Part shown: in pieces, positions 26,633 through 37,089 of the stretch | Position numbering within the stretch: position 1 is the stretch's first letter | Layout of the letters: each line of letters starts with the position of its first letter | Assembly: GCA_001920415.1 (NCBI GenBank) | Contig: MNJR01000023.1 | Location: 43,881 to 107,880, forward strand | Reading direction: 5' to 3' | Length of the DNA stretch: 64,000 bases | DNA from: Acidobacteria bacterium 13_1_20CM_3_53_8 | GTDB taxonomy: Bacteria; Acidobacteriota; Blastocatellia; Pyrinomonadales; Pyrinomonadaceae | Notes under the pieces: model-generated | Seen by the model: the letters and a program-made list of their open reading frames with translations, nothing else | Told to the model about the DNA's origin: nothing | The model's database searches: none | Translations under genes and position numbers: made by a program

Positions 26633-28219
26633 CTAAAACGGCCAGAGTTTTTTGATAATTCGCTTTGCCTTGCTCTCCCTCTTCTGCGGTCTTGGTGTTG
26701 TCTGCCTGCGCTGTTGCCTATTTTCATGATGCCCGCTCGATTCTGAATTCTCGTTTGTCTCTGCCGAATTAGATGAAGACTTCGCTGTGTTAGCAGAATT
26801 ATCGGAAGGAGACGCTACGGTCTCAGCCTGGTTGCTGCCCGAAGCCGAGCCGCTACTTCTGTATGCGATTACTATTCCGATAATCATGACGATAAGGAAG
26901 AGCGCGACCAGAGAAACCGTCATCAGACCGAGCGGTTGTTTGAGCCAGTTCAGAACGGCCTGCTTGCGGCTGGTGAAAATTGTCAGCTTTGAAATCTCAG
27001 GCCGCGTTTCGCGCGCTGCGCCAAATGGCGTAGAAGATGTCTTTCTAAGATCGCGCGCAGTGCTGGTCGCGTGCCGCTCCGCGCTAGATGAAAGAAGTGT
27101 TGTTTCCGACGGCCTGTTCGTCGCAGTCGCGCGGCTCTGGCGCAATCGCTCTATGTCCAGCACTAGACGACCGGATGGCGTCTCAGTTCCTATGCTTCTT
27201 ACTGTCTCCAGCGTGGGAGCGCTGAGAGATGCTGCGTGTTCGAGTCCCAAACGCTCGGCGACCTCATAAAGCTCCCGGCGAAATTCTCCTGCATCTGCCG
27301 GACGAAATTCCGGGCGCTTCTCAAGCGCATGCAAAATCACCTGTTCGAGCGTCTCAGGTATCGAAGGAACAAGCTCGCGTGGGCGGCGCGGTATCTCGGA
27401 CGAATGCTTCAGGGCAATCGAGAGCGGCGTCAAACCCGTAAACGGAGTCATGCCCGTCAGCATTTCATAAAGAATTATTCCAAGACTGTAAACGTCCGAA
27501 GCGGGAGTCAGACTTTTCCCGTCGCACTGTTCCGGCGACATGTAGCGCGGCGTTCCAATCATCACGCCCATCTGCGTTAAGGTCTGCGGGTCTGACTCGT
27601 CAACCGAATCGGCTGCGAGCTTCGCAATACCGAAGTCCAGAACTTTTACGATTGGCGGAACGTGACGGCGTTGAACTATGAAGATGTTCGCGGGCTTCAG
27701 ATCGCGGTGAATGACGCCAGCCTCGTGCGCCGCAGCAACAGCCGCAGAGACTTGCAGCATGATTGAGACCGCTCGCGCTGTGTCTAAGGGAGCGTCGCGC
27801 GCTAGGATGTCGCGCAGCGTCTTTCCTTCAAGAAGCTCCATCACGATGTAGGTAAAACCGTCCGAGGTCTGACCGAAATCCGTGACGGCCACAGCGTTAC
27901 TGTGGCGAAGACGACCCGCTGCGCGCGCCTCTCTGCGAAAGCGCTGCTTCGCCGCCTCGTCTTCTACGAAACGAGGATTCAAAACTTTAACTGCAACGGG
28001 ACGATCAATCAGAAGATGCGTGGCGCGATAGACTGTGCCCATGCCGCCAACGCCAAGGCGCTCGTCCAGCCTGTATTTTTCATCGAAAGTTCGACCCACC
28101 ATAGGGTCTGGCGGGATTGGTTCAGCAACGGTCACATCAGCCTGCAAGAGCGAGCCATCTTCGGGGCACGTCTGCAAGTCATCCGAATATCGCCGACCGC
28201 ATGTGGGACATTGAAGCAT
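26633..28219 (-). CDS. Serine/threonine protein kinase with N-terminal zinc ribbon
   Basis: Membrane-anchored Hanks-type kinase, 528 aa. CPTCGRRY...CPEDG at residues 4-22 forms a zinc ribbon. The kinase domain (about 48-320) shows the GVGGMGTVY loop, K78, E in the alphaC region, HRDLKPAN (D173) and DFG (195-197). A TM segment follows a long linker (about 440-463), and the short C-terminus is Ser/Asn-rich, then basic. A PP2C phosphatase at 33229 could reverse its action. Targets are unknown. Confidence 0.94.
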   Translation of the reverse strand: MLQCPTCGRRYSDDLQTCPEDGSLLQADVTVAEPIPPDPMVGRTFDEKYRLDERLGVGGMGTVYRATHLLIDRPVAVKVLNPRFVEDEAAKQRFRREARAAGRLRHSNAVAVTDFGQTSDGFTYIVMELLEGKTLRDILARDAPLDTARAVSIMLQVSAAVAAAHEAGVIHRDLKPANIFIVQRRHVPPIVKVLDFGIAKLAADSVDESDPQTLTQMGVMIGTPRYMSPEQCDGKSLTPASDVYSLGIILYEMLTGMTPFTGLTPLSIALKHSSEIPRRPRELVPSIPETLEQVILHALEKRPEFRPADAGEFRRELYEVAERLGLEHAASLSAPTLETVRSIGTETPSGRLVLDIERLRQSRATATNRPSETTLLSSSAERHATSTARDLRKTSSTPFGAARETRPEISKLTIFTSRKQAVLNWLKQPLGLMTVSLVALFLIVMIIGIVIAYRSSGSASGSNQAETVASPSDNSANTAKSSSNSAETNENSESSGHHENRQQRRQTTPRPQKRESKAKRIIKKLWPF

Positions 28220-28267
28220 AAGCCAGCTTGAATATTCTCTGAAAGAATATCTTCGGCTAAAACCTCG

Positions 28268-28801
28268 TTACGAGTCAACGCGGGGGACTTCGCTGAAGCC
28301 TTCTCTTTTTATGGCGTAATAGACCACGTCAACGCCGTAGAAATGGGTCTCGCGCTCGTACTCCATTCCCACCTTCTCCATCACGCGATACGAGCCTATG
28401 TTTTCGGGACGAGCGACCGCGACAATTCGATCAAGTCCCAGATGCTCGAAGCCATAGGCGAGCACTGCGCGCGCAGCTTCTGTGGCAAAACCCTGCCGCC
28501 AGTATGGACTATCGAGCAGATATGCGATCTCTACTTCGGGCGTCTTATCAAGATGCTGAAGTCCGCACCATCCTATAAGATTACCCGTTGCTTTCTCTTC
28601 TAAAGCCCAGATGCCGAAGCCGTGTTTCTCCCAGTGCGAGAGTATCGTCTTGATCGTCTTTTCCGCGCTTAGAAGATCACGCGCGCCGCCGACTCCTATG
28701 TACTTCATTACTTCAGTGTCGCTTACAATCTTCGCTAACGCCTCAAGGTCTTCCATTGTGAATAGACGAAGGCGCAGGCGCGAGGTCTGAAGCTCTTTCA
28801 T
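28268..28801 (-). CDS. GNAT-family N-acetyltransferase (RimJ/RimL-like)
   Basis: A 177-aa acetyl-CoA-dependent transferase. The N-terminal ELQTSRLRLRLFTMEDLEAL is typical of the RimJ/RimL branch. The acetyl-CoA loop is in YWRQGFATEAARAVL and the C-terminal element is RPENIGSYRVMEKVGM. The substrate (ribosomal protein N-terminus or small molecule) cannot be determined. It lies between pyrG and the kinase on the same strand. Confidence 0.9.
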   Translation of the reverse strand: MKELQTSRLRLRLFTMEDLEALAKIVSDTEVMKYIGVGGARDLLSAEKTIKTILSHWEKHGFGIWALEEKATGNLIGWCGLQHLDKTPEVEIAYLLDSPYWRQGFATEAARAVLAYGFEHLGLDRIVAVARPENIGSYRVMEKVGMEYERETHFYGVDVVYYAIKREGFSEVPRVDS

Positions 28802-28822
28802 CTTCTTTGAATTCCTTCTATT

Positions 28823-30460
<1,638 letters not shown>

Positions 30461-30473
30461 TCACTCCTTAAAA

Positions 30474-30600
30474 TAAGGCAAAAGGTAAAAGTAAAAAGGC
30501 AAAAGTGTGGACACGCCTTGCAGGCGTGAATTATAAATTAAAAATAAGGGATGAATGCTTTGTCTTAACTTTTGCCTTTTACCTTTTTACTTTTGCCTTA
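30474..30600. repeat. Hairpin, GGTAAAAG-word family (copy A4)
   Basis: The left arm (30474-30505) reads AAGGC-AAAAGGT-AAAAGT-AAAAAGGC. The right arm read as complement gives AAGGC-AAAAGT-AAAAAGGT-AAAAGGC, so the same words occur in permuted order. The centre matches A1 and A9. The right arm supplies the last codons of the next gene. Confidence 0.85.
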
Positions 30601-30854
30601 TCATCGTCGTCGCCAGATTCCTGCTGGCCGTCGTAGTGTCCCGCTTTTAAATCCTGTATGACTTCCATTGATTTGCCAGCCGCCGGGTCTAAGAATTTTT
30701 GCACACCCATCACGCTAGCGCCCAACAAGCCCGGCCCCTCGCTCACGCGCTTTTCATACTCCTCCTGAGTGATAGGCTTCTGTGGGCGCGTGACGAGATA
30801 AATAATGAGAAAGATGATTAAAACGATAATGCCTAAGCCTATCCAGTCGTTCAT
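30579..30854 (-). CDS. Small single-TM hypothetical protein
   Basis: A 91-aa protein with one N-terminal TM helix (WIGLGIIVLIIFLIIYLV, residues 4-21) and a short soluble tail (ITQEEYEKRVSEGPGLLGAS). No known family recognised. The last residues (after DDDD, reading KAKVKR) and the stop codon are encoded by the right arm of repeat A4, so the C-terminus was probably altered when the repeat arrived. It ends one base before the kdsB stop-side boundary; the start is an ATG. Confidence 0.65.
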   Translation of the reverse strand: MNDWIGLGIIVLIIFLIIYLVTRPQKPITQEEYEKRVSEGPGLLGASVMGVQKFLDPAAGKSMEVIQDLKAGHYDGQQESGDDDDKAKVKR

Positions 30855-30855
30855 A

Positions 30856-31680
30856 CTACTTCTCCCAAAGCGCTCGGTCAGTCTTTTCGCACATAGCTCT
30901 CACGCGCTCCAAATCTTCCACAGTGTCAACTCCTATTGAAGGCTCGTCAACCTCTATCACTTTGATGATGATTCCGCGCTCCAACGCACGCAACTGTTCC
31001 AGAGATTCCAGCCGCTCCAAATCCGATTGCGGCCAGGAAGTGAATTCAAGAAGCGCCGCGCGACGATATGCGTATAGCCCCGTGTGCTTGCGAAAATTTT
31101 TGAGCAGAGCCGGATTACTTTCAAGAGCGCGTGCGAGCGTGCCGTGCTCTTTAACTTCATCGCGCAGGTGCGGGACGGGAAGACGCGAAAAGTAGAGGGC
31201 GCGCCCGGCTCTATCTTTCACAACTTTGACAACGTCGGGCTTCAGAACATCTTCAATCTCTCTTATCTCTTCGCACGTAGTAACGATCATAGCTTCGTCA
31301 TCGTTAGCCAATTCATCAACCGCGCGCTCAATCGTGCGCGGCGAAATCAGCGGCTCGTCGCCCTGCACATTGACGATTATCTCTGCGTCATAGAGCGTTG
31401 CCGCGACTTCCGCAAGACGGTCACTGCCCGTCGCGTGCTCAGTCGCGGTCATCACGGCCTCGAAGCCTGCGCCGCGCACAGCTTCAATGATTCTCTCGTC
31501 GTCCGTTGCAACTATGGCGCGCTCAATGTTTCGTGCCGACAGCGCTCGCTCGACTACCCACAGAATCATAGGGCGGCCTGCTATCTCCAATAATGGCTTG
31601 CCTGGGAGTCTGGAAGAGGCGAATCGGGCTGGTATAATTGCGACGGCGCGATGGCTGAGGTATGACTCCGTGCTATTCAC
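30856..31680 (-). CDS. kdsB: 3-deoxy-manno-octulosonate cytidylyltransferase
   Basis: Activates Kdo with CTP to CMP-Kdo for lipid A glycosylation. Motifs are AIIPARFASSRLPGKPL near the N-terminus, TDDERI, VQGDEPLI and HTGLYAYRR. I chose a GTG at 31680 (with AAGG nine bases upstream), giving 274 aa. The much longer open frame to 31863 runs through repeat A5 and is not protein-like. It lies upstream of a small TM gene and pyrG on the same strand. Confidence 0.94.
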   Translation of the reverse strand: MNSTESYLSHRAVAIIPARFASSRLPGKPLLEIAGRPMILWVVERALSARNIERAIVATDDERIIEAVRGAGFEAVMTATEHATGSDRLAEVAATLYDAEIIVNVQGDEPLISPRTIERAVDELANDDEAMIVTTCEEIREIEDVLKPDVVKVVKDRAGRALYFSRLPVPHLRDEVKEHGTLARALESNPALLKNFRKHTGLYAYRRAALLEFTSWPQSDLERLESLEQLRALERGIIIKVIEVDEPSIGVDTVEDLERVRAMCEKTDRALWEK

Positions 31681-31721
31681 GGGACTAGACCTTACCCTGC
31701 TGCGGTGTGAAAAGCAAGAAT

Positions 31722-31860
31722 AAAGAAGAAAGGCAAAAGTAAAAAGGTAAAAGTCAAAAGTTAGGCTGAAACCATTTTTCAGGTTTGGAGGAAAAAGTAA
31801 TAGCACTCTCTTCATCCTTATCCCTTTTGCCTTTTGCCTTTCTTCTTTCGCCTTGCCTTT
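31722..31860. repeat. Hairpin, GGTAAAAG-word family (copy A5)
   Basis: The left arm AGAAAGGCAAAAGTAAAAAG runs from 31729, and the right arm TTTTGCCTTTTGCCTTTCTT ends at about 31846. Between divergent kdsB and the trans-sulfuration gene. The rest of the gap (31861-31955) shows no clear promoter or riboswitch. Confidence 0.8.
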
Positions 31861-31955
31861 CATCCCCCGTGCGGGCTACCATGCGTCATTCGTTTGGAGT
31901 TAAATTCTTTTCATCCAGAATCCTGTAGTTTTCAGGCCGTAGATAAACAGCAATC

Positions 31956-33098
31956 ATGGGATTTTCCACAACTGCAATACACGCCGGTCAGGAGCCTGAC
32001 GAGGCTACGGGCGCAGTCACAGTGCCCATCTACCAGACTTCGACTTACGCGCAGGAAGGTTTAGGAAAGAACAAGGGGTTCGAGTACGCGCGAACGCAAA
32101 ATCCAACTCGGTTCGCCGTCGAACGGAACATCGCAGCGTTAGAAGGAGCGCGATTCGGCTACGCTTTCGCATCCGGCATGGCTGCGATTGACGCAACGCT
32201 CCGACTGATCAAAGGCGGCGAGCACGTAATCGTTTCCGATAACACATACGGCGGGACTTTCAGGCTTTTCACCAAAATCCTTTCGAATTACGGACTGGAG
32301 TTCGATTTCGTTAATACCTCTGACGTATCGAAAGTCGAGGAGAAGCTGAAACCCAACACGCGTATGGTCTTCCTTGAGACGCCCACGAACCCTGTGATGA
32401 TAGTCACGGATTTGCAAGCGGTCTCGTATGTTGCTCACGCGGCGGGCGCGCGCGTCGTCTGCGACAACACTTTCATGTCGCCCTATTTGCAGCGCCCGCT
32501 CGATTTTGGTGTTGACATAGTGGTTCATTCCACTACTAAATACTTGAACGGCCATTCGGATGGAGTCGGCGGCGTAGTCGTGCTAAACGACGAAGAGGAT
32601 GCCAACTGGCTTGCTTTTGTGCAGAATAGCGCGGGCGCTATATTATCGCCTTTCGATTCGTGGCTTGTGCTGCGCGGCACGAAGACTCTAGCGCTTCGCA
32701 TGGAGCAGCATGACCGAACGGGTCGAGCCGTAGCTGCCTTTCTAGAAGAACACCCGGCTGTTCGCAAGCTCTATTATCCGGGATCGCTCTCGCACCCGCA
32801 GCACGAGATTGCTAAGCGGCAGCAGAGAGGCTTCGGCGGCATGGTCGCTTTCGACGTAGGCTCTCTGGATGCTGCGCGCACCGTGTTTGAATCTGTTAAG
32901 CTCTGCACTCTGGCGGAAAGTCTAGGGGGAGTTGAAACTTTAATATCTCATCCGGCGACGATGACTCACGCTTCCGTGCTGCCGGAGACGCGCGCCCGAC
33001 TGGGCATCACTGAAGGACTCGTGCGCATCTCCGTTGGCCTGGAAGACACCGACGACATCATCGCCGATATAGACCAAGCTCTTGCTAAAATAGAGTGA
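31956..33098 (+). CDS. Trans-sulfuration PLP enzyme (cystathionine gamma-synthase/lyase family)
   Basis: PLP-dependent enzyme of Cys/Met metabolism, 380 aa. Characteristic segments are TTAIHAGQEPD, PIYQTSTYAQEG, EYARTQNPTR, FASGMAAIDA, DNTYGGTFRLF and DNTFMSPYLQRP. The PLP-binding lysine is K195 in HSTTKYLNGHSD, and SLGGVETLISHPATMTHA is near the end. The sequence does not separate gamma-synthase (MetB) from cystathionine gamma- or beta-lyase; no other Met or Cys gene is adjacent. Single gene, divergent from kdsB. Confidence 0.93.
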   Translation: MGFSTTAIHAGQEPDEATGAVTVPIYQTSTYAQEGLGKNKGFEYARTQNPTRFAVERNIAALEGARFGYAFASGMAAIDATLRLIKGGEHVIVSDNTYGGTFRLFTKILSNYGLEFDFVNTSDVSKVEEKLKPNTRMVFLETPTNPVMIVTDLQAVSYVAHAAGARVVCDNTFMSPYLQRPLDFGVDIVVHSTTKYLNGHSDGVGGVVVLNDEEDANWLAFVQNSAGAILSPFDSWLVLRGTKTLALRMEQHDRTGRAVAAFLEEHPAVRKLYYPGSLSHPQHEIAKRQQRGFGGMVAFDVGSLDAARTVFESVKLCTLAESLGGVETLISHPATMTHASVLPETRARLGITEGLVRISVGLEDTDDIIADIDQALAKIE

Positions 33099-33222
33099 TA
33101 AGTGATAAGTGATAAGAGCAGTTTTCAGTTTTTAGTTTTCAGTTTTCAGTGAAAAGCCTGCTCGCTTCTTTCTGAAAACTGAAAACTAAAAACTGAAAAC
33201 TGTTTTCTATCACTCATCACTT
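33094..33222. repeat. Hairpin, CAGTTTTCAG family with GTGATAAG outer words (B3)
   Basis: It begins at the stop codon of the preceding gene. The outer words GTGATAAGTGATAAGTGATAAG are paired only partly by TATCACTCATCAC on the right. The inner arms are CAGTTTTCAGTTTTTAGTTT and the complement ACTAAAAACTGAAAACTG. It ends 7 bases before the PP2C start. Confidence 0.88.
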
Positions 33223-33228
33223 CCTTTT

Positions 33229-34170
33229 ATGATCATAGACCTTTACGCAAAATCCGACGTGGGTCGCGTCAGACGCGGCAACGAGGACAACTTTTTACTG
33301 ATTGACCTGACGAAGGGCAATGCTTGGACAGGTAGCGATGGAGCCGAGCCGCCTGAAGAGCTTCATCGCATAGAGCTTGGCAATAAAGGCGCGGTGTTTG
33401 TCGTCTCGGACGGGATGGGCGGCGCGCTCGCAGGCGATGTGGCGAGCCACATGGCTGTCGAGACAGTCCGCGAGATGCTCGCAGAAAGCGAAGACGGTTG
33501 CGACGATTCTATGCCGCTCGACGACTGCTTGCGCAACGCTACTGTTTACGCGAACCTTGCTATTCATCATAAGAGCCTTGAGGATTCAAGATACAGCGGC
33601 ATGGGCGCTACGTTTACAGGCGCTGCCGTGCGCGACGACATGCTGGGTCTGGTTCAAGTCGGCGACAGCCGCGCATACATTATTCGCGGCGATTCAATCA
33701 AGCTTGCTACGAAAGACCAGTCGCTCGTTCAGCAGCTAGTTGACGTAGGACAGATAAGCGATGAAGAGGCCGAGACGCACATGTTCCGCAACGTCATTCT
33801 GCAAGCGCTCGGCGCGCAGAGCGATCTGACGCCTGTGACGGGGCGCATACGCATTCGGCGCGGCGATATGCTACTGATGTGCAGCGATGGACTCTCTGGA
33901 AAGCTCAAGGCCGACGACATGTTTCGTATAGTGAACGAGTCGGGTGGCGATCTATCAGAAGCATGCCATCGTCTGGTTGAAGAAGCAAACAATCGCGGCG
34001 GCGAGGATAACATCACAGTGGTGCTTGCTCGCTTTACTGGCGACGATTTGCAGGAAGCCACGAATTCCAAAGTGACCGTTGAGCTTCCGCCGCTCGAAGA
34101 AGACACGACACTTGGAGACGCTTCGCACGAAGCTCCAACGGAAATTCCCGATAAAAGCAGTGACGAGTGA
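33229..34170 (+). CDS. PP2C-family protein serine/threonine phosphatase
   Basis: Metal-dependent phosphatase, 313 aa, that removes phosphate from Ser/Thr. Family motifs are DVGRVRRGNEDNF, VSDGMGG (metal Asp), GMGATFTGA, QVGDSRAYIIRG, MCSDGLSGKL and GGEDNITVVLARF. The short C-terminal tail is acidic and probably disordered. It probably counteracts Hanks-type kinases such as the one at 26633-28219; that link is inferred. The ATG follows repeat B3 closely. Confidence 0.94.
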   Translation: MIIDLYAKSDVGRVRRGNEDNFLLIDLTKGNAWTGSDGAEPPEELHRIELGNKGAVFVVSDGMGGALAGDVASHMAVETVREMLAESEDGCDDSMPLDDCLRNATVYANLAIHHKSLEDSRYSGMGATFTGAAVRDDMLGLVQVGDSRAYIIRGDSIKLATKDQSLVQQLVDVGQISDEEAETHMFRNVILQALGAQSDLTPVTGRIRIRRGDMLLMCSDGLSGKLKADDMFRIVNESGGDLSEACHRLVEEANNRGGEDNITVVLARFTGDDLQEATNSKVTVELPPLEEDTTLGDASHEAPTEIPDKSSDE

Positions 34171-34295
34171 CAAGTGACAAGAAAAAGGTTTCAAGTTTCA
34201 AGTTTCAGGTTTCAAGTTAAAAGCAATAGAACTTGAAACCTGAAACTTGAAACCTGAAACTCTTCCTCTTGCTCGTCACTTGTCACTCGTCACTT
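34159..34295. repeat. Hairpin, GTTTCAAG family with GTGACAAG outer words (C1)
   Basis: The outer GTGACGAGTGACAAGTGACA pairs with TGTCACTCGTCAC at the right end. The inner arm GGTTTCAAGTTTCAAGTTTC pairs with AACTTGAAACCTGAAACTTG. Its left arm contains the stop codon of the PP2C gene. Confidence 0.88.
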
Positions 34296-34327
34296 CATTT
34301 AGTCTCGAAGGAGGACTTAACCCAAGT

Positions 34328-35119
34328 ATGTTTCGACGCACTTTCAAAACGAAAGCTGTGCTGTTGGCTGCGTGCCTTGTGGCCGTCGCAGCCGTAGCAG
34401 TTCCCCTCTCAACCAGACCGTCTTCTGCTGACGACTTTACCGGACACGACCTTCTGAGCGTCGCTAGAGTAGCGATGGGCGGTCAGGATTACGCCAATCT
34501 TCAGTATGTGACGGCGCGCTCGGAAGGCTTTGTGAACATGGCATCGTTCGCCGCTACGGGCGCGGCTGCGCTTACCGGAGCAGTTGAGGTGAAACTGAAA
34601 ATCACTGACTATGAGGACAACAACATGAGACGCAGGCTTGATGTTGCGCCGACGGGCGGGCTGTTCGCAGGGCCTACGTTTCTAGTGTATACGGGATCGG
34701 AAGGCGGCGGCATGATCAGCGGCAACGAGTTTCGCGTAAGCGAGCAGGCGGGGTCGCGCCACTGGGGCATGATGGGCTTTGCCACGCTCAACCGAGCGAT
34801 TGAGGGACAATTCCCCGTCGCACGCCAGGCCAACGAAGGCAACAACTTTGTCGTAGAGGTGAAGTTTACGTCTCAGGACACAGTGCGCTACTACATTGAT
34901 AGGAACACATTTCTTATTAACAAAGTGGTAACGCGCTACAGCGGACGTCCGCTCATAGAAGAGGATCGCGGCGACTACAAGCGCGTAGCCTGCATGATGC
35001 TTCCCTTCCACGTCGTGACGAAACTGAACGGCCAGCGATTAGCTGATCTTCAGATTAACAACTACGATTTGCAAACGGTCGTTCCGACGGCGCGTTTCAC
35101 AGTTACAGCAACACCGTAA
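34328..35119 (+). CDS. Exported protein, possibly LolA-like beta domain
   Basis: A 263-aa protein, no firm family. The N-terminal signal segment is AVLLAACLVAVAAVAVPLS. The mature part is beta-rich: VEVKLKITDY, DTVRYYIDRNTFLINKVVTRY, DYKRVACMMLPFHVVTKLNGQ, a pattern resembling outer-membrane lipoprotein carrier or sorting proteins, with a C-terminal strand ending in VVPTARFTVT. The ATG at 34328 was chosen because GGAGG lies just upstream; the earlier in-frame start at 34247 runs through repeat C1. Followed by a strong terminator. Confidence 0.65.
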   Translation: MFRRTFKTKAVLLAACLVAVAAVAVPLSTRPSSADDFTGHDLLSVARVAMGGQDYANLQYVTARSEGFVNMASFAATGAAALTGAVEVKLKITDYEDNNMRRRLDVAPTGGLFAGPTFLVYTGSEGGGMISGNEFRVSEQAGSRHWGMMGFATLNRAIEGQFPVARQANEGNNFVVEVKFTSQDTVRYYIDRNTFLINKVVTRYSGRPLIEEDRGDYKRVACMMLPFHVVTKLNGQRLADLQINNYDLQTVVPTARFTVTATP

Positions 35120-35140
35120 GCTTCAAAGATTTTTGCAGCT

Positions 35141-35186
35141 AAAGATGAAAGGGCGTGTCGAATAACAGACACGCCCTTTCATCTTT
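35141..35186. terminator. Long perfect convergent hairpin
   Basis: A 19-bp perfect stem AAAGATGAAAGGGCGTGTC (35141-35159) pairs with 35168-35186. The A-rich side and U-rich side make it a bidirectional terminator between the convergent LolA-like and NfeD genes. Confidence 0.8.
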
Positions 35187-35189
35187 AGA

Positions 35190-35347
35190 ACTCATTTCAA
35201 ACCATCTTAGCGAGCTTATCTCTTATCTTTGCTTCTACAGCGTGAACCTGCAACTCTCATTAACCTTGAGTGTTAATAGAATTGTAGGTTCACGCTGTAG
35301 AAGCAAAGAGAAATGCTTAAGCTCGCTAAGAAGGGTTTGAAATGCTC
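35190..35347. repeat. Hairpin, TTAGCGAGC family (copy G2)
   Basis: The outer CATTTCAAACC...CTTAGCGAGCTT pairs with AAGCTCGCTAAG...GGGTTTGAAATG. The inner arm TTTGCTTCTACAGCGTGAAC (35228-35247) pairs perfectly with GTTCACGCTGTAGAAGCAAA (35288-35307). This copy is the self-consistent form with the CTTCTACAGC word. Confidence 0.88.
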
Positions 35348-35366
35348 TCTTACAATTCAACTTTCA

Positions 35367-35864
35367 TCAATCTCTCTTCTCAGGCAAAGCGGGTGCGCGC
35401 CAGTCAGGCGCGTGACCCACGCGGCGTACATAAATGGAAGCGCCCTGCACGCGCTCTACTTCAACGCGCTCGCCCGCAACGAGCGGCTCTTCGCCTTCAA
35501 TCGGGTAAGCAGTCCATACTGAGCCGAAGACTTTAACAGCCCCTTCGTGCAGCGCGCCGTGACTGGGCGAAACGACCGTGCCAACTTTGCCGGGCAGCGC
35601 GTCAACGCCCGATTTTAAATCGCTTCCGGTTCTTTCGCGTGAAAAATAGTTGACGAAGATTGTGCGCGATGCGGCGGTGAGAGCGACGGAGACTATGGCG
35701 AAGATTGCAAACTGAAGCGCTAGGCTGTCAATGCCGAAGAAACCTGCGAGCGCTGCGCAGAGCGCGCCTATGCCGAACCAGAGCAACACGAAGCCCTGCG
35801 TAAATATCTCGGCGATGATGAGCACCACGCCGAGCACAGTCCACAATATCCAAGTTAACTCCAT
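35367..35864 (-). CDS. NfeD-family membrane protein (short form)
   Basis: A 165-aa protein with three to four TM segments in the first 75 residues (ILWTVLGVVLIIAEIF; FVLLWFGIGALCAALAGF; FAIFAIVSVALTAA). A soluble OB-fold domain follows, with GKVGTVVSP and GEEPLVAGERVEVERVQGAS. Short NfeD proteins usually work with stomatin/SPFH proteins in membrane quality control. No SPFH gene is in the window. Minus strand, convergent with the LolA-like gene. Confidence 0.9.
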   Translation of the reverse strand: MELTWILWTVLGVVLIIAEIFTQGFVLLWFGIGALCAALAGFFGIDSLALQFAIFAIVSVALTAASRTIFVNYFSRERTGSDLKSGVDALPGKVGTVVSPSHGALHEGAVKVFGSVWTAYPIEGEEPLVAGERVEVERVQGASIYVRRVGHAPDWRAPALPEKRD

Positions 35865-35919
35865 CTACCCTAAATCCCTCTCAAAACTTCGCTGCTTATC
35901 ACGGACACATTTCTATGCC

Positions 35920-36792
35920 TTAACCTTTGAAAAGATTCTTAATGATAAACCAAATGTTCGCCGGGCGCTCTGCCAGTCGCCGCATGAAATATGGATACCA
36001 GTGTTTGCCGTAAGGAACATAGACGCGCATGTTGTAACCATCACGCGCAAGGCGTTCTTGAAGATCGCGCCGCACGCCGTAAAGCATCTGAAACTCGAAA
36101 GCTTCCTTCCCAATACTTTCTTTCTGCATGTAATCAATCGTCGCATCAATCATTTTAGGATCATGCGTGGCGATTCCATGATAGACGCCAGACTTAAGCA
36201 GCAGCTTCATAACACGCACGTAATTATCGTCCACATCCTTTTTATCTGGAAACGCAACCGTGGGCGGTTCGTTGTAAGCGCCCTTGCAGATGCGTATGCG
36301 CGCGGGGATTTTAAGCAAGTCAACTGCATCATCATAGGTACGGCGCAGGTAAGATTGAAGAACAATACCAACATCGTTCAGGCCGAATTCAGAGCGCAGG
36401 CGTTTGAAGATGTCAATCGTCAACTGCGTCACTTGCGAGCTTTCCATATCAATCCGAACAAAGTTTCCGCGACGCGCCGCGTCCTCTACAATTTTTCTCG
36501 CATTCTTATAAGCAAGCTCAGGATCAATCTCCAATCCGAACTGCGTCAGCTTGATTGAGACGTTCGAGCGTATGCCTGTCTGATCAATTTTCCCTAAAAT
36601 ATTCAGATACTCGCGCACCTCTTCTTCTGTCTCTCCGGCGCTCGAAACCGATTCGTTCAAGTGGTCGAAAGAGGCCGTGCAGCCCCGGCCATTGATGTCA
36701 CGAATCGTCTCTATGGCTTCGTCAATCGTTTCGCCTGCGACAAAACGGGTCGTCAATTTCTTCAGGTAAAGCAGTGCGCTCCTGGTTACCAT
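35920..36792 (-). CDS. Proline dehydrogenase
   Basis: FAD-dependent oxidation of proline to pyrroline-5-carboxylate. It is the stand-alone 290-aa form of the PutA/ProDH TIM barrel. Features are NVSIKLTQFGL, VRIDMES, IRICKGAYNEP, GIATHDPKMI, FQMLYGVRRDLQERL and the C-terminal VYVPYGKHWYPYFMRRLAERPAN, which is strongly conserved in the family. No P5C dehydrogenase is adjacent. Confidence 0.94.
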   Translation of the reverse strand: MVTRSALLYLKKLTTRFVAGETIDEAIETIRDINGRGCTASFDHLNESVSSAGETEEEVREYLNILGKIDQTGIRSNVSIKLTQFGLEIDPELAYKNARKIVEDAARRGNFVRIDMESSQVTQLTIDIFKRLRSEFGLNDVGIVLQSYLRRTYDDAVDLLKIPARIRICKGAYNEPPTVAFPDKKDVDDNYVRVMKLLLKSGVYHGIATHDPKMIDATIDYMQKESIGKEAFEFQMLYGVRRDLQERLARDGYNMRVYVPYGKHWYPYFMRRLAERPANIWFIIKNLFKG

Positions 36793-36797
36793 TATTT

Positions 36798-36948
36798 AAG
36801 TGATAAGAAGTCTGGAGTCAAATGGATTTTAGATTTTAGATTTTCGATTTAAAAAGCTCTCCGCTTCTTCCAATCGAAAATCTAAAATCTAAAATCTAAA
36901 ATCCATTTGACTCCAGACTCCAGACTTATTCTTGCCACTTATCACTTC
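36798..36948. repeat. Hairpin, ATTTTAGA family with GTGATAAG outer words (D1)
   Basis: Outer AGTGATAAGAAGTCTGGAGT pairs with ACTCCAGACT...CTTATCACTT. The inner arm GGATTTTAGATTTTAGATTT pairs with AAATCTAAAATCTAAAATCC. The gap to the next gene (36949-37089) has no clear feature. Confidence 0.88.
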
Positions 36949-37089
36949 CCCTTCCTTTCTCCGATTTTTCTTGTCACATGTCACTGCTGTGGTATGCTTG
37001 GCGGCGCTTTTTCCTGTAGGCGACATCCTCGTCCGATATAAATCCGAAGATGAGCGATTGACTGCTCATCAACGAAACTGAAACGCTCG

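Noticed and set aside
31681..31863. N-terminal extension of KdsB up to 31863
   Set aside because: The extension is translated repeat A5 sequence; the conserved protein begins near AIIPARF and a GTG with a ribosome-binding site lies at 31680.
31861..31955. SAM or other riboswitch upstream of the trans-sulfuration gene
   Set aside because: No conserved riboswitch core or switching hairpin could be recognised in this 95-base stretch.
35731..36558. Long plus-strand open frame opposite proline dehydrogenase
   Set aside because: The opposite strand encodes a conserved ProDH; this frame has no recognisable motif and starts inside NfeD.
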